NCBI GenBank assembly: GCA_965153355.1
Contig: OZ231127.1
Span: 99,200,001 to 99,264,000 of the forward strand
Reading direction: 5' to 3'
Length of the DNA: 64,000 nt
Source of the DNA: Flaccisagitta enflata
Taxonomy: Eukaryota > Chaetognatha > Sagittoidea > Aphragmophora
The notes beneath the pieces are model-generated. The model had not been told where the DNA came from. It worked only from the letters and a program-made list of their open reading frames with translations, and searched no databases. Numbering within the stretch: position 1 is the stretch's first letter; each line of letters starts with the position of its first letter. Of the stretch, positions 20,987 through 32,581 are shown one piece after another. A program made the position numbers and the translations under genes.

Positions 20987-22465
20987 TCTCCCAGCCAGAT
21001 CGTCCGTGCAAACCTTGATAAAGACAACATTATTAAGGAGAGAATCGGTGATCAATTAAAGAATGTTGATGCACTTCTTATCAGGAATGAGTACAAGGTG
21101 AGGATTTATTCTGAGTATTTTCTGGGTGCGAACCGTTTTGTCTTTTCTGTGCACGATCTATGCTTGTCTCAGCTGAATGATTTAAACGCCCTTACCCATC
21201 GTTACCTTAAGAAATGGCTCGGTCTCCCCAATGGTGCGTCATGGGCCCTGGTTCATGATGCCCATGGGCTTAACATTAAGTCAATTAGTCATTTGTACAT
21301 GGAATCACGTGCTCTGTCTTTGTCTAAAATCAGGTTATTTGGCGACGATCGTGTGCGGCATGCTCTGGATTCGAAAGAAGATAGAGAAGAAAAGTGGTGC
21401 CGGAAATTTTCCTCTGCGACCTACGTAAGGGATGTTTTGGCGGAGGTTGTTCCTCAGGTCGCGCCTAACAATCAGGAAGTAGTTGGGAATAACCTGGATC
21501 TTTCTCTTTGTTCATCTGAACAATTTTCACCCCTGCCGGAAGGATTGGTGGAGGAGGTTGCAGCAGTTGAGGCTGCTGTTCATGCTTCTGCACCTACTTC
21601 AAGGGCTTTGACTCAGAATCAACTTAAGAGTAAGATCCAGGGGGGTGTTCAGAGCCATGTTGATGATTTTTGGAAGGAGAAGGTCGGGCACTACATAATG
21701 CAGGGTGATTATCTCGCATTGTTGATGGAAGAGGATAGTTGTATTACTTGGAAAAGCTACCTGTGGGACATCCCTCAGGGAGTTCTTAAATTTGCCATAA
21801 ATGGGGGGATAAACACTCTGCCTACTTATGATAATCTTAAGAGATGGGGTAAAAGGGTAAATGATAGGTGTTCGTTTTGTGGGAACATTCAGACGCTTGC
21901 ACACGTTCTGTCCAACTGCTCCACTGCTCTTGAACAAGGCCGTTTTATGTGGAGACATAACTCTGTTCTCCGGTCTTTCATCGAAATTCTATTGCCGCGT
22001 TTAAAACCTGGGGTCGTGTTTTATTCTGACTTGGATGGTTTTCAAGCGCCTCATGGTGGGACTATCCCACCCGATATTTTAGTCACGTCTTACCGGCCTG
22101 ATTTGTTTTTTATTGACCGATCATCACGACGTGTTGCTCTGCTTGAACTAACCTGCCCATGGGATTCTAATGTGGCCCGTAGTCACTCATATAAGGAGAG
22201 TAAATATGCTCCTCTTGTCTCCGACCTCTCTCGTGAATTCAAAGTTTTTCAATACTCCATTGAAGTAACAGCGAGAGGCCAAGTTACGAAAGAAAATAAG
22301 TCGCGCCTAAAATGCCTTGCTTACGAGTTTTGCAATGACTCGAAAAGTGCTACTAAGCTTTTAGTCTCAAACGGTTCTAAAGCTGCGCTTCTTTCCTCCT
22401 ACAGTCTGTTTTCTGCTAGGAATGAACCATCGTGGTCAGTCACCAACCCTTTAATCGCCCGTTAA
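20987..22465 (+). CDS. RLE-type non-LTR retrotransposon, C-terminal part
   Basis: The C-terminal region of an R2/NeSL-like polymerase. The frame is open from 20987, right after an in-frame stop, through TAA at 22463-22465; no ATG marks a true start, so the copy is 5'-truncated. Counting from the GTG at 21098, residues 1-90 fit the thumb after the reverse transcriptase (YLKKWLGLP motif). A zinc knuckle CX2CX7HX4C lies at C258, C261, H269 and C274, and a restriction-like endonuclease at R333-P-D with E350 fourteen residues after the Asp, followed by CPWD. RLE elements nick a target with this domain and prime reverse transcription from the nick. The catalytic RT core is missing. An (ATT)n run at 22526-22547 lies in the 3' UTR. 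The frame is uninterrupted, so the insertion is fairly young. Confidence 0.85.
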   Translation, partial: SPSQIVRANLDKDNIIKERIGDQLKNVDALLIRNEYKVRIYSEYFLGANRFVFSVHDLCLSQLNDLNALTHRYLKKWLGLPNGASWALVHDAHGLNIKSISHLYMESRALSLSKIRLFGDDRVRHALDSKEDREEKWCRKFSSATYVRDVLAEVVPQVAPNNQEVVGNNLDLSLCSSEQFSPLPEGLVEEVAAVEAAVHASAPTSRALTQNQLKSKIQGGVQSHVDDFWKEKVGHYIMQGDYLALLMEEDSCITWKSYLWDIPQGVLKFAINGGINTLPTYDNLKRWGKRVNDRCSFCGNIQTLAHVLSNCSTALEQGRFMWRHNSVLRSFIEILLPRLKPGVVFYSDLDGFQAPHGGTIPPDILVTSYRPDLFFIDRSSRRVALLELTCPWDSNVARSHSYKESKYAPLVSDLSREFKVFQYSIEVTARGQVTKENKSRLKCLAYEFCNDSKSATKLLVSNGSKAALLSSYSLFSARNEPSWSVTNPLIAR

Positions 22466-23087
22466 AGCGTTGAATGTTACGGTATGAATCCTTTTGTTTT
22501 GATTCACTGTTTTAATCATTTTGTGATTATTATTATTATTATTATTTATGATCTGCGTGACGATGATCTGTGTAGGAGTAGTCATTGTCTCCCGGCAATT
22601 TTTATAATCCAACAATCTGTTGAGTTGCGCGGATCCTTCTATTGTGTTTTTTATGAAAATACAATCTTACTACTAATGATTTACTTTTAACCTCCGATCA
22701 GCGACCTGAGTGCTCACATATTTCAAAATTCACTTTAGACCCTTTCATAACGCTTCCTGTTTAGAAAGATAAAAAAGTAAGAAAATAAAGTGAATGAAAA
22801 TCAATAGATATTGAAGTGCATAGATATTGCTTTGAGTCATAAATAACCATATTGGTCAATTTTATTTTACAAAGAAATTCCATTTTAGAGCTGTAAGACA
22901 GCTCCTGGAGGGCCCTTAGAGGGGGCCAAAATGTTCTTTTTCATATTTTCAGAAAGATGTTTTACGCACTTGTACACATCATATGCGCATGCATAAGATA
23001 ACCCAACTGGTATTTAAAACTAAGACACGGGTCTTTGAAGCTGGTATAACTTTTTTAAAAAAGTTCAAGCCTGGTGACTACGTTTTC
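22466..23087. other. 3' flank of the RLE element and unassigned intron
   Basis: Includes (ATT)n at 22526-22547. The 3' end of the element cannot be fixed without another copy. No gene. Confidence 0.45.
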
Positions 23088-23103
23088 AGATGCGTCCACG
23101 CAT
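23088..23103 (+). mobile_element. Left half of an SLG head split by the LTR element
   Basis: AGATGCGTCCACGCAT here is completed by CTCTATAAGAGGCTTTGTCC starting at 32332. Removing 23104-32331 restores the hairpin and the usual SLG continuation. Confidence 0.85.
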
Positions 23104-23451
23104 TGTAAAACAAGGCAATTCTTTGTTTTCTAATCAAAGACTTGCTATGTTTTAACATGACTGCTTCGTAGCTTCAACCAATGAAACCTTCAAAGTAATA
23201 CACTTATTAATTTCTTGATACCTTTTATTCAACTACTAAGAACAGAGTTAATCCAACGACGGGACAAGAAAGAGTGAAAAGCACATTCTCTCCAAATCTA
23301 TCCTCGGGAAATTTCTGTATACTTTGAACCTCAACAATTATCTGCATACGTGAAAGAAATCTTGCTCATAAGTTCCACGCTGGAACTTTTATGAAATAAG
23401 AATGATTGATGAAATATCTTTCATAGTCTGCGATACCCCTCAATATTTACA
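23104..23451 (-). repeat. 3' LTR
   Basis: 348 bp, beginning TGTAAAACAAGGCAATTC and ending CAATATTTACA on the plus strand. Nearly identical over its whole length to 31980-32327; the obvious difference is TTTTAACATG against TTTTAGCATG, so the insertion is young. Confidence 0.95.
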
Positions 23452-23470
23452 CAGCCCCTCTTCAAAAAAG
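23452..23470 (-). promoter_or_regulatory. Polypurine tract of the LTR element
   Basis: On the minus strand TTTTTTGAAGAGGGGCTG runs up to the LTR start. A purine run beside the 3' LTR is where plus-strand DNA synthesis is primed in LTR elements. Confidence 0.6.
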
Positions 23471-24945
23471 ATGTTCCATCAATCATCAGTTGATATAAAA
23501 CAATTATAAGAGAACAATCAAATTCAACAATATCTGTGTCATCAATGTTAACGGTCTCTTGTTCTTTCTCCTTTTGACGTCCACTCCACATAGATTGTCA
23601 CTGTATGAGTCTGTGTCGGCATTCTAGAATTTTATGACTCACCTAATGTAGCACTACGGTTCTCACTACAGGTTATTGACAAGTTATTTGAAAGGTGATA
23701 TACTAGGTTTAGTCAAGATGTGATGAGCGCGTTTTTTTCTTTTTGTGTGCGTGTGTGTATGTGTGTAGTTCACTTGTGCACTTGGATAGACCCCACCCGC
23801 TGGGTGTGAAACAATGGGGATTTGTGAAGTGGCATTGGTTCAGAATACCTCTGTAATTCAAAGATTTAATCATCATTTTGGCTTTACTGATGAATTGAGA
23901 AAGGCAATCAGCCGGCAATTTTAATCATTTCAAACGTCTGCTTAATCTTTTTTTTTCTTTTTTTTTTCTTTTCTTTTGTTTGTTTTGTTTATTTATTTAT
24001 TTGTTTATTTTTTTTTTCCGCAACAAGCCAGATACTGAATTTGTGGTGTGTACGTGTAAATTGGCTGCTCGTCTTTGCCAGTGCTACAACTGATACTTAA
24101 AGTGCTACAACTGATACTGAGTATAAATATTTCTCTTCGTTTAATAATTATTTCATGTTTTGTTTTAAGTTCAGTCAGTCTGTCATATTTGTTAATTGGT
24201 TCTTGTTCTTGGTAATGTTCAGTATCTTGAGCTTTGGCTTGAGTATCCAACATAACAGTTCGAACAAGAAATGAGAAAAATAACAATCCAAAAGTGTCAC
24301 GAAATTAGAAAATAAACGAAATTGGATAAAAGTGGCAAACGCAGATCTAACAGTCGACAAAAAATTCATATTCAAGTTGTATCACTATCAGTTATTCAGT
24401 ATTACTTCCTAATAGCTAATACTGCAATCTCGTTTTCTTAACCCGAATGAATGATCATTAAGAAAATTCACAAAAATACATTAATGAAAGATTTTCATTC
24501 TTTTTCACTCTCACATCTGTCTGTCAGTCATTTGTCTGGCCCATTTCAATATTCTCATGTATTTTTGTCATTTGATATGTCAAAAGGTCCATTTGTCAAA
24601 ATTCTGAGGGCCAATGATTCTTATGTAAATTACGTTTTCTTTTAGTGTTTAATGATTTCTATAAGGTGTAATTTTACCCAAAGTTAACATTCAAATGTTA
24701 TACAACTCTCCTACACGTAAACTTACACCTAATAGAAGTATTCCTCTTCCCTCCCAGTCCAGTTATAAGGTCTTACAAAAAAAAACATCAATTTACTTAA
24801 GATTTCCTGAGTAAAACTTCTGCTTTTTACTGTAAGACCTTTCATCCATCCATCTGTGTCCTGTCAAGGTGGGTCCGCATTCTAGCGTTCTCCAAAAGGA
24901 GTCAGTCAAGTCCATTATGCCAAACTAACCCTAAACCAATTCCTT

Positions 24946-25012
<67 letters not shown>

Positions 25013-28000
25013 CAACTTGTCCGTATGTCACAGTCTTTCTACAAATGTCATCAGTCTGTTCAGTCAGTGACAGGCCACGCATACATTCATTCCTCAAAGT
25101 CACAATCGGCTAACACAGACAAAACAACTTGAAACGCAGCTAAGCAAACTTTACAATCGGTCATTACAGACAACAGGATGGTCAACGGTCACTATGGAGG
25201 CCCCATGCAAACCCCCATTTGTCAATTGAAGGAAAAATAGCTGTGTAGGCTTTAAGCTATACCACCTTCACATCTTCACTCCGTGGATAATCATTTACAG
25301 TTTCAATCTTACTTTATCTAAATTGAAAAAAAAATCTAAAGGTTTAAAAAATGAATAAAAATCTTATAATTTTATGTCCTAAAGATATACATTAACAATT
25401 TCAGGATACTTTTAGGAGAACAGTGTCACTAGTAATTTCCTTTCCTTATAGACAGACTATCCCGCCCGCAACACTGGACGGACGGACCAATGGACGGACC
25501 AACAAGGGTTGCATGTTTTCAACCAGAAACAACGCCCAGCACTCAGCAGTGACAATACGGGTGAGCTAGTGTGCGGCAGGAAACAAAAAGACACCCTTAA
25601 AGGCGTCGCTATGTAGGCGGGGCTCCACTTTAACCAACCCCCGCTTGTTCAAAAAAATCAATCCCAAGCCCATTTGTCCATCTGTCCGTCCACAAATAAA
25701 AATCTAAAGTCTTGAGAATGAATTTTCAAAAATAGAAAAAAAAATTGTCATCGGTCTGTCTGTAAGTTTGTGTTCCTCCCTCATTTTTGACCTAAACATG
25801 ACGCAGGCTTCCTTCTCCTGCCGTGTCATTCGGTCCTAACCTGGTCTTGGTACCACACTTACGGGAAGTGGTGTCCGATATAAAAATGTTTTGCTCAACA
25901 AGAGCTCCCCAGTCTATCGGGGATAAACTATGCTCAACAAGAGCTCCCCAGTCTATCGGGGGACCTGTTACTAATCTCCCCTTTACATGGCCCCATCGCA
26001 GCACATGTCTGGTCAGAGCCAACGCTAGGGGGCAGTCCTAGCGCTCCCTACCGGCAAGGACTCTGCCAAGTCAGCCCAACCAATGGCCACCCTCCAGAAG
26101 CACAGGTCTGACATTCTGGAAGGTGGAGCTATACTTTGCGTGGGAGTATAGCTACTGACCCACTTCTCTGAACTCTCAGAGACCCCGACTCCAGGGGGAC
26201 TCTTTCAAGTTCCCATGCGTTGGAAGTAAGAGGACTGACTACTATACCCCACAGTAGCCAAGTCCCAAAAAGGAAATAAAATGAAAATGTTGGAGTGAAC
26301 CTACACCCCTACATGTTCAAGAAGCCAAATAAAATGTCAAATGAAGCCACCTTAGCTTTCATTGAACATGTTATTTCGCTCAAGATAGAAGAAAGAAAAA
26401 AAAACAAAGCTAGAAATAAAACAGGAGAAATGAACAATTTGAAATGACAAATTAAACAGATCAACAACCAACACCCATCTTAAGATTTTAAAACAACTCA
26501 ATTAGTACCAAACAGCGCCTACCATTTTTCTCTTTTTCAGTGCAGGAGAGATGGACACTAAAATACAATATTCAAGCAGCAGCAATACCCGACAAACGGA
26601 TGGACCAACCGACAGACTGACGGACCGATACTGCAAGTTATTGAGTCGCGTGTACGTGACTACAAAGCATACCTACTATCATGACATTTGACCATCCCCG
26701 TATCGTGCAAACAACATCAATAACCTATCATTACAGTACTTGACTGACCGGCTATCCAATGAACAGACGTATGGATACCAAAAGTACCACGCGGCCTTGA
26801 CATAACCACCCTTAGAGAATCAAATGTCGTTCTACCATAAACACATCACATCACACTCCACGTGTCACAGACACGTGATTAAAGAACACGAAAAAAAATA
26901 TGTGGCACATCCAACACACAATTTTCGACACACCTATTTTACCCCAGGTTTAACATGAGGGTTGGGCGGCTACAATTGATGAAACGAACGACCAACAATT
27001 AAGTAACAAACATACAAACAAACAAACAAACAAACAAACAAACAGACAAACAAACAAATGGGTAAATCCTCTAAGTGACGTATGACATCGCGCTTCGAAA
27101 GGCAACATTTGGTATGTTAATAAGACCAATTTAAAAAATAAAAAATAGAATTCATTGATGTGGGGCCCGTTGAAATTTTAAGAATGCAAAAGAATAATTT
27201 TACAAAATGAGAAAATAGTATTGCTTTTAATTCTAACTAAAAACAGAACTGTTATTATTTAGATACAGAATGTTCTTGCATCTGAAATTCCAATAGCAGA
27301 ATAAAAACATGTTAATACAGTTTTACAAATATTCCTTTTTTTTTTCTTTGATTCATTTTTTTTTTTTTCAATTTAATTTATATGATTAGATTCATTTTTA
27401 AGGCATTTAATGATAAAGACTATATACCCCAAGCATCTCAACTACGAAAAAGTAAAAATGAAAAATCTTTCGCTTTGTAACAACTCACCCAATTGCAATT
27501 CCACCCTGTGAATAAAATTGTATAAGCCAGCCACACGATCGGACAGCCCGAATCTAGTTCAAAGCAATGGACATCGGATAAAAAAAACGGAATAGAGGGA
27601 AATAAGAAGGTGAAGAGGCGAATCCTGTACACTATTTTTCTTATCTTTAAAAACGTCAATCTCAATTTTAAAAAATTTATGAGTGTACCTCAGTTTGTCT
27701 GTCCCACTCTGTCTGTCTGTCTTTCTTGGTATGTCTGTCCCTCTTTATGTTTTAATTTCTGTCTGTCCTCCTGTTTATCAGTCTATCTGTCTCTGCCCAT
27801 CCCTCTCCATCTGTCTGTCTCTGTCTGTCCGTGTCTCTGTCTTTGTCTCTTTCTTGATCTATCCTTCTCGCTTTATCTATCGTCTGTTCCTCTCCATCAA
27901 TCTATCTCTCTCCCATTCTGTCTATCTGTCTGTCTTTGTCAGTTGTCTTTCTCTGTCTCTGTCCCGATTTGTCCCTCTGTCTACTTGTGTCTATCCCTCT

Positions 28001-28585
28001 TTGTCCATCACATGTGTATGTGTGTATGTATATGTGTATGTGTGTGTATGTGTGTGTGTATGTGTATATATGTGTGTGTGCGTGTATGTGTGAGTGTGTG
28101 TGTGTATGTGTATATGTATGTGTCTGTGTGTGTGTATGTGTGTACGTGTGGGTGTATATGTGTGTGTATGTGTCCCTCAGTCTACTTGTGTCTGTCCCTC
28201 TTTGTCCATCAAATGTGTGTATGTGTGTGTGTGCGTGTATGTGTGTGTGTGAGTGTGTGTGTGTGTATGTGTATATGTATGTGTTTGTGTCTGTGTATGT
28301 GTGTATGTGTGTATGTGTGTGTGTATATGTGTGTGTATGTGTCCCTCAGTCTACTTGTGTCTGTCTCTCTTTGTTCATCAAATGTGTGTATGTGTGTGTG
28401 CGTGTATGTGTGTGTGAGTGTGTGTGTGTGTGTATGTGTATATGTATGTGTATGTGTCTGTGTATGTGTGTGTGTATATGTGTGTGTATGTGTCCCTCAG
28501 TCTACTTGTGTCTGTCCCTCTTTGTCCATCAAATGTATGTATGTGTATGTGTGTGTGTATGTGTGTGTATGTGTGTATATGTGTG

Positions 28586-28651
<66 letters not shown>

Positions 28652-30864
28652 TCTCAGTCTACTTGTGTCTCTATTTAACGTCAGATATATATTTTTTTCT
28701 AGTAACATCATATATATCCTCCCTATGACCATCTCCAAAAAAATATATATCAGGACTCGCATAAGGCAAAAATAGTCATATACGAATCAATTCATTATGA
28801 ACGGACAAACAGACAAACCGACCAACCAACTAGTCAACTGACAAATCACTAACCAACTCAGAGGTACGCTCGGCCATACTCTGAGGTATGTAAACTTAAT
28901 AATTAAAATGTTGAACTCACTTGTCCATTCCCGCTTAACCAGGATTGGATCCTCCTCTCCAATCCAACAAACAAAACTATGACGATGACGACGACGACGA
29001 CAATGATGATGTTGAAGACTACGACGATGAGATTTACGACGACGGCGTCGACTTTAGGGACAATTACGGCGAAAACGGTGAAAACGACGATGACGACAAC
29101 TTTAACCACACCAATGCAATGCATGCATCACCTAGACCCCTTCAACGGGAGATTCACAACTTCCCCCTTTTCCTTCGCATCAAGAAAATTGTATCATTTA
29201 CCGTAAACAACCGTCCCCTCCTAAAGGAGGTAGCAAAATGATACCAACTAAAAATGACAATATCCTCCGGCCAGACTGATCAGTAAAACAATATAGTTGA
29301 GAATATTTGTCCAAAACCTAAAAATATATGAAAAAATAGTCACATAAATGATAGAATACAACATTGAATGAAATATTGAAAAATGAAATAGAAATATAGA
29401 AATATAGAAAAGTCTCGTATTTTGTGATTTCAACTGTAAGTCACAGGTAGACAAACTGACTGACTGACCAACGGACCAACAGACACAGCCTCTCTAGGTT
29501 CGCGAGAATACAAATAAACGCTAACCAAAACTAAAAAGTAAGGTAACAGATTTAAAAGAATAAGCTCAAAAAGGAAACAGTCGCGTGACGCATCCCTCAC
29601 AATTTGTCCAAGATTGTCAAAAAAACGCTTAAAAAAATACCAAGAAATGTCTAAAGACAACGAAAAGTAAAAATTGATAAAATGCCAAAATGTTAAAAAA
29701 TGTATACAAAAAGATATCAAAAATGTTCACAGTGTTAAAAACATGCCTAAAATGTTATGAATGGATAGATGGACAGACCGACAGACCAACAAGCAACGTC
29801 GCGCGCACATGACCAAAAATAGAGAATGACTTATTATTGATTCGGCCAAAGTGCTAGAAATACAAGAAACAAAACCAAAACAAAAGACACAGGCTCTGAA
29901 ACGAAAATCTTAACGCCAAAACTTAAGACACACTGAAGCGTATTGCTAAGAACCCTATACACATTAGATATATAAAATGTATCCACATATATAATATATC
30001 TTGAATGTAACATATATACATGAAATATGTCTCTGAAAGAAAGACATACAAATATAATACATTGTTGATGTTAGACAATTTAGAATAGAAACAGCTAGAA
30101 TAATTTCACAATGTTGAAATTTTAGTTTTCAAATTTACAACTCACAATTTCAATCCTATCTTATATGATCCTAAATTTTATTCACTCTGATTAACTCTAC
30201 TCCTGGGTGATTTTCGTTCAGAAAATATTCATATTTATCAAACAAATCTCTATCACTTTTCATAATTTTTCAGTAATGAATCAAATTTCAAAAATAACCA
30301 ATTTCATTTTTTTATTTGCTATAACTGAATATATGTATACATATGTTTACATAAACATGTATTTTCATGCTTATGTTATTATCTTACATCTGATAAGAAT
30401 ATATAAGTTAAAACAAATATCATCCACAGTTAACGTTAAATTCTATCCTTATTCTTATCACAACATAAAAACTCTTTCATGAATAACAAATTCCATCGTA
30501 TCTTCCAATCTGACATAGGAAAGACATACAGAGCATATCCCCTCCTTTAGTCAAACGAAAAATAAATATCAATCTCCCCTCACTTCCTCATTATGTAATC
30601 TTGTTTTACGATAAAAATATGTCGACTTGGCAAAAGACGGGCAACAAAACAGACATCCAAGCTGTAGATATAAAATTTTCTCCCAGTAGGGTGTTTCATA
30701 AATCTAAATACATGTAAAACCATACAATAACTTAATATCTATTACAAAAATAGATATAAAAATATGTTTTGATAACAAGCATAACTTATAGTGTTAATAA
30801 AATACTGATATGAAATAAAACACAAAAATAGACATATTCATGTCATGCATGTTTTCTCCTTTGC
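23471..30864. other. Interior of the LTR element, no pol
   Basis: Contains a mixture of microsatellites and degraded SLG modules: (CT)n at 24948-25008, (ACGG)-rich runs near 25470, 26600, 28800, 29455 and 29765, a complete SLG hairpin AGTCGCGTGTACGTGACT at 26644-26661, (AAAC)n at 27010-27058, the TG array at 27966-28655, and an (ACG)n-rich stretch at 28978-29100 that gives an Asp-rich frame. A 34-bp direct repeat (CTCAACAAGAGCTCCCCAGT...) lies at 25890-25960. None reads as a retroelement enzyme. Confidence 0.65.
27680..28672 (+). repeat. CTGTCTGTCC tract and higher-order TG minisatellite
   Basis: After a TCTGTCTG-rich stretch, a unit of about 150-200 bp repeats: TCAGTCTACTTGTGTCTGTC, CCTCTTTGTCCATCAAATG, then a TG/TATG tract of variable length. 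Starts are near 27975, 28175, 28345, 28495 and 28652 (partial). Long cysteine/valine open frames here are translations of the repeat. Confidence 0.88.
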
Positions 30865-31689
30865 TCATTCCACCTTAGCTTTAGGACAACCTAGGCTAAA
30901 GTGCCTCACATTTCCAGTCTTTCCCCTACAATAGCTGCAAAACTGTTGGGGGCAAGAGATGGCATGGTGAAACCCTTTCATACAGTTATAACACTGCCCT
31001 TTGGACAAACCCCTCTTTTGGGCTATCCTAAAATAGTTTGTAGAAACTATTAATGCCCGAGTCTTATTTTTAGTTTTAGTCTCCATTCTAGCCTCCTCCT
31101 TCCTCTCCTTAAATTTTGTGCTAAGCTGCAAAGTTTCAACCAAACTGCTTGCATATTTTACCAAGCCCCAAAATCCGTAGATAGTGAGATCAGCTCTCAA
31201 AAGAGTCTCCCTCACATCTCCCTCTGTTATTCCAGAGATAAATTTGAGCTTTCCCATCTCTAAATCAAGCCCAATCTTCTCGCATAGAACACTTAGTCTT
31301 TTGGCAAAATCCAAAATGGTTCTTTCACCTTGAACCAGGTTTCTGTATTCCAAACTTAATGTTGAATTGCTTGCTGGATATAATGTTTTGAAAAGCAAAT
31401 CAAAAAGTTCATGTAAATCATGACAACTTTCAAGGGACTCACTACGGGCATACTTTTCAACTTCTTTACTCATGTGTAGAAACGCAATCTTTATCTTATC
31501 CTTTGGACTAAAATCTTCATATAAATCAATTATAGAATTTTTCAAAATCTTCTCTTCCTCCAAGTAAGAAACTATATCATCTGAACTTTCCAAGCAAACA
31601 TTGATAACCTTCTTTGACTGAATTAGTTCCTTCAAAGTTGCATCATGATTGTTTAAATCTGACATTTTCTGATCAAAATTCTTAATCAT
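30865..31689 (-). CDS. gag: Retrotransposon Gag with two zinc knuckles
   Basis: 274 codons in one uninterrupted frame. Residues 50-190 have the helical pattern of retrotransposon gag capsid domains, with the typical LEYRNLVQGERTILDFAKRL segment (113-132). A classical CX2CX4HX4C knuckle lies at C233, C236, H241 and C246; a second, widened knuckle follows at C251, C254, H263 and C268. A basic linker (192-230) joins capsid and knuckles. Gag assembles the particle and packages element RNA. The ATG at 31689 lies 290 bp after the upstream LTR, as expected for a leader. The frame ends at the stop after AKVE with no pol fusion. An open gag in a pol-less element suggests selection or recent mobility with a helper. 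Confidence 0.9.
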   Translation of the reverse strand: MIKNFDQKMSDLNNHDATLKELIQSKKVINVCLESSDDIVSYLEEEKILKNSIIDLYEDFSPKDKIKIAFLHMSKEVEKYARSESLESCHDLHELFDLLFKTLYPASNSTLSLEYRNLVQGERTILDFAKRLSVLCEKIGLDLEMGKLKFISGITEGDVRETLLRADLTIYGFWGLVKYASSLVETLQLSTKFKERKEEARMETKTKNKTRALIVSTNYFRIAQKRGLSKGQCYNCMKGFHHAISCPQQFCSYCRGKTGNVRHFSLGCPKAKVE

Positions 31690-31959
31690 ATAAAGATATT
31701 ACCTTACACCTAAACCGCTCCCAAAAAAAAATTACATTTTTTTCTCTTCTGGACCACCCTACTTGCACTCACCTTCAAACAGCAGCGAAAACTAAATTAA
31801 CTGAGTTGTTCATAAAATCCTATAGACGGGTTGAAACAAAACACACACAAAAAATGACGGGAAAATGAATTAAAGCCAGAGAGAAATTTGTAGTAGTTTT
31901 CATTAAAGGCAACAATTGGCGCCTAATCAACAGGTGTATCTCTTCGGGGGAACATGGGA

Positions 31960-31979
31960 TGAATCACACTAAGCCACCA
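31960..31979 (-). promoter_or_regulatory. tRNA primer-binding site
   Basis: Immediately inside the upstream LTR the minus strand reads TGGTGGCTTAGTGTGATTC. Starting with TGG (complement of a tRNA CCA end) directly after the LTR is the standard placement. The matching tRNA would end CACTAAGCCACCA; I cannot name it. Confidence 0.7.
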
Positions 31980-32327
31980 TGTAAAACAAGGCAATTCTTT
32001 GTTTTCTAATCAAAGACTTGCTATGTTTTAGCATGACTGCTTCGTAGCTTCAACCAATGAAACCTTCAAAGTAATACACTTATTAATTTCTTGATACCTT
32101 TTATTCAACTACTAAGAACAGAGTTAATCCAACGACGGGACAAGAAAGAGTGAAAAGCACATTCTCTCCAAATCTATCCTCGGGAAATTTCTGTATACTT
32201 TGAACCTCAACAATTATCTGCATACGTGAAAGAAATCTTGCTCATAAGTTCCACGCTGGAACTTTTATGAAATAAGAATGATTGATGAAATATCTTTCAT
32301 AGTCTGCGATACCCCTCAATATTTACA
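31980..32327 (-). repeat. 5' LTR
   Basis: 348 bp, same ends as 23104-23451. In the sense of the element this is the upstream LTR, so the promoter should lie here, reading leftward. Confidence 0.95.
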
Positions 32328-32480
32328 GCATCTCTATAAGAGGCTTTGTCCGTCCGTCGGACCGTCCGTAGGTCCGTCCATCGGTCCGTCCGTCGGTCCA
32401 TCGGTCCGTCACGCTCGAGTTGAAAACGATCGCAAACAATCGCAAAGTCGATTTCATCATTTTATTTTCTGACATTGGGC
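32328..32480 (+). mobile_element. Right part of the split SLG element
   Basis: GCAT target copy, then CTCTATAAGAGGCTTTGTCC and a (GTCC)/(GTCGGACC) tract to GTCACGCTCGAGTTG. The same ending in reverse lies at 59279-59365. A short GA tract follows at 32500-32523. Confidence 0.78.
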
Positions 32481-32581
32481 TGATGCAATGTTTGGAGAGA
32501 AAGACAGAGAGAGAGAGAGAGAGATTTGACATCTTATTCGTTCATGCATTCATTTGTTAAGGCATTTATGTTAAGGCTTAC

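Larger units (their letters stand above)
23104..32327 (-). mobile_element. Gag-only LTR retrotransposon, 9.2 kb
   Basis: Complete by structure: two 348-bp LTRs with TGTAAA...TTTACA ends and a GCAT target duplication (23100-23103, 32328-32331). A primer-binding site touches the upstream LTR, and a purine run (GAAGAGGGG on the minus strand) touches the other. The element reads on the minus strand, with gag directly after the leader. About 7.4 kb between gag and the 3' LTR shows no protease, reverse transcriptase, RNase H or integrase motif. It is therefore non-autonomous, comparable to the terminal-repeat-with-gag (TR-GAG) class described in plants. Four-base duplication and gag type suggest Ty3/gypsy affinity, which remains inference. 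Confidence 0.88.

Noticed and set aside
27610-28775. Long Cys/Val-rich frames (up to 372 codons)
   Set aside because: Translation of CTGT and TG repeats, with parallel frames open in other registers, inside an LTR retrotransposon interior.
28945-29241. Asp-rich 98-codon plus-strand frame
   Set aside because: The acidic part is an (ACG/GAT)n-rich stretch in the LTR interior; no splice signals or family match.
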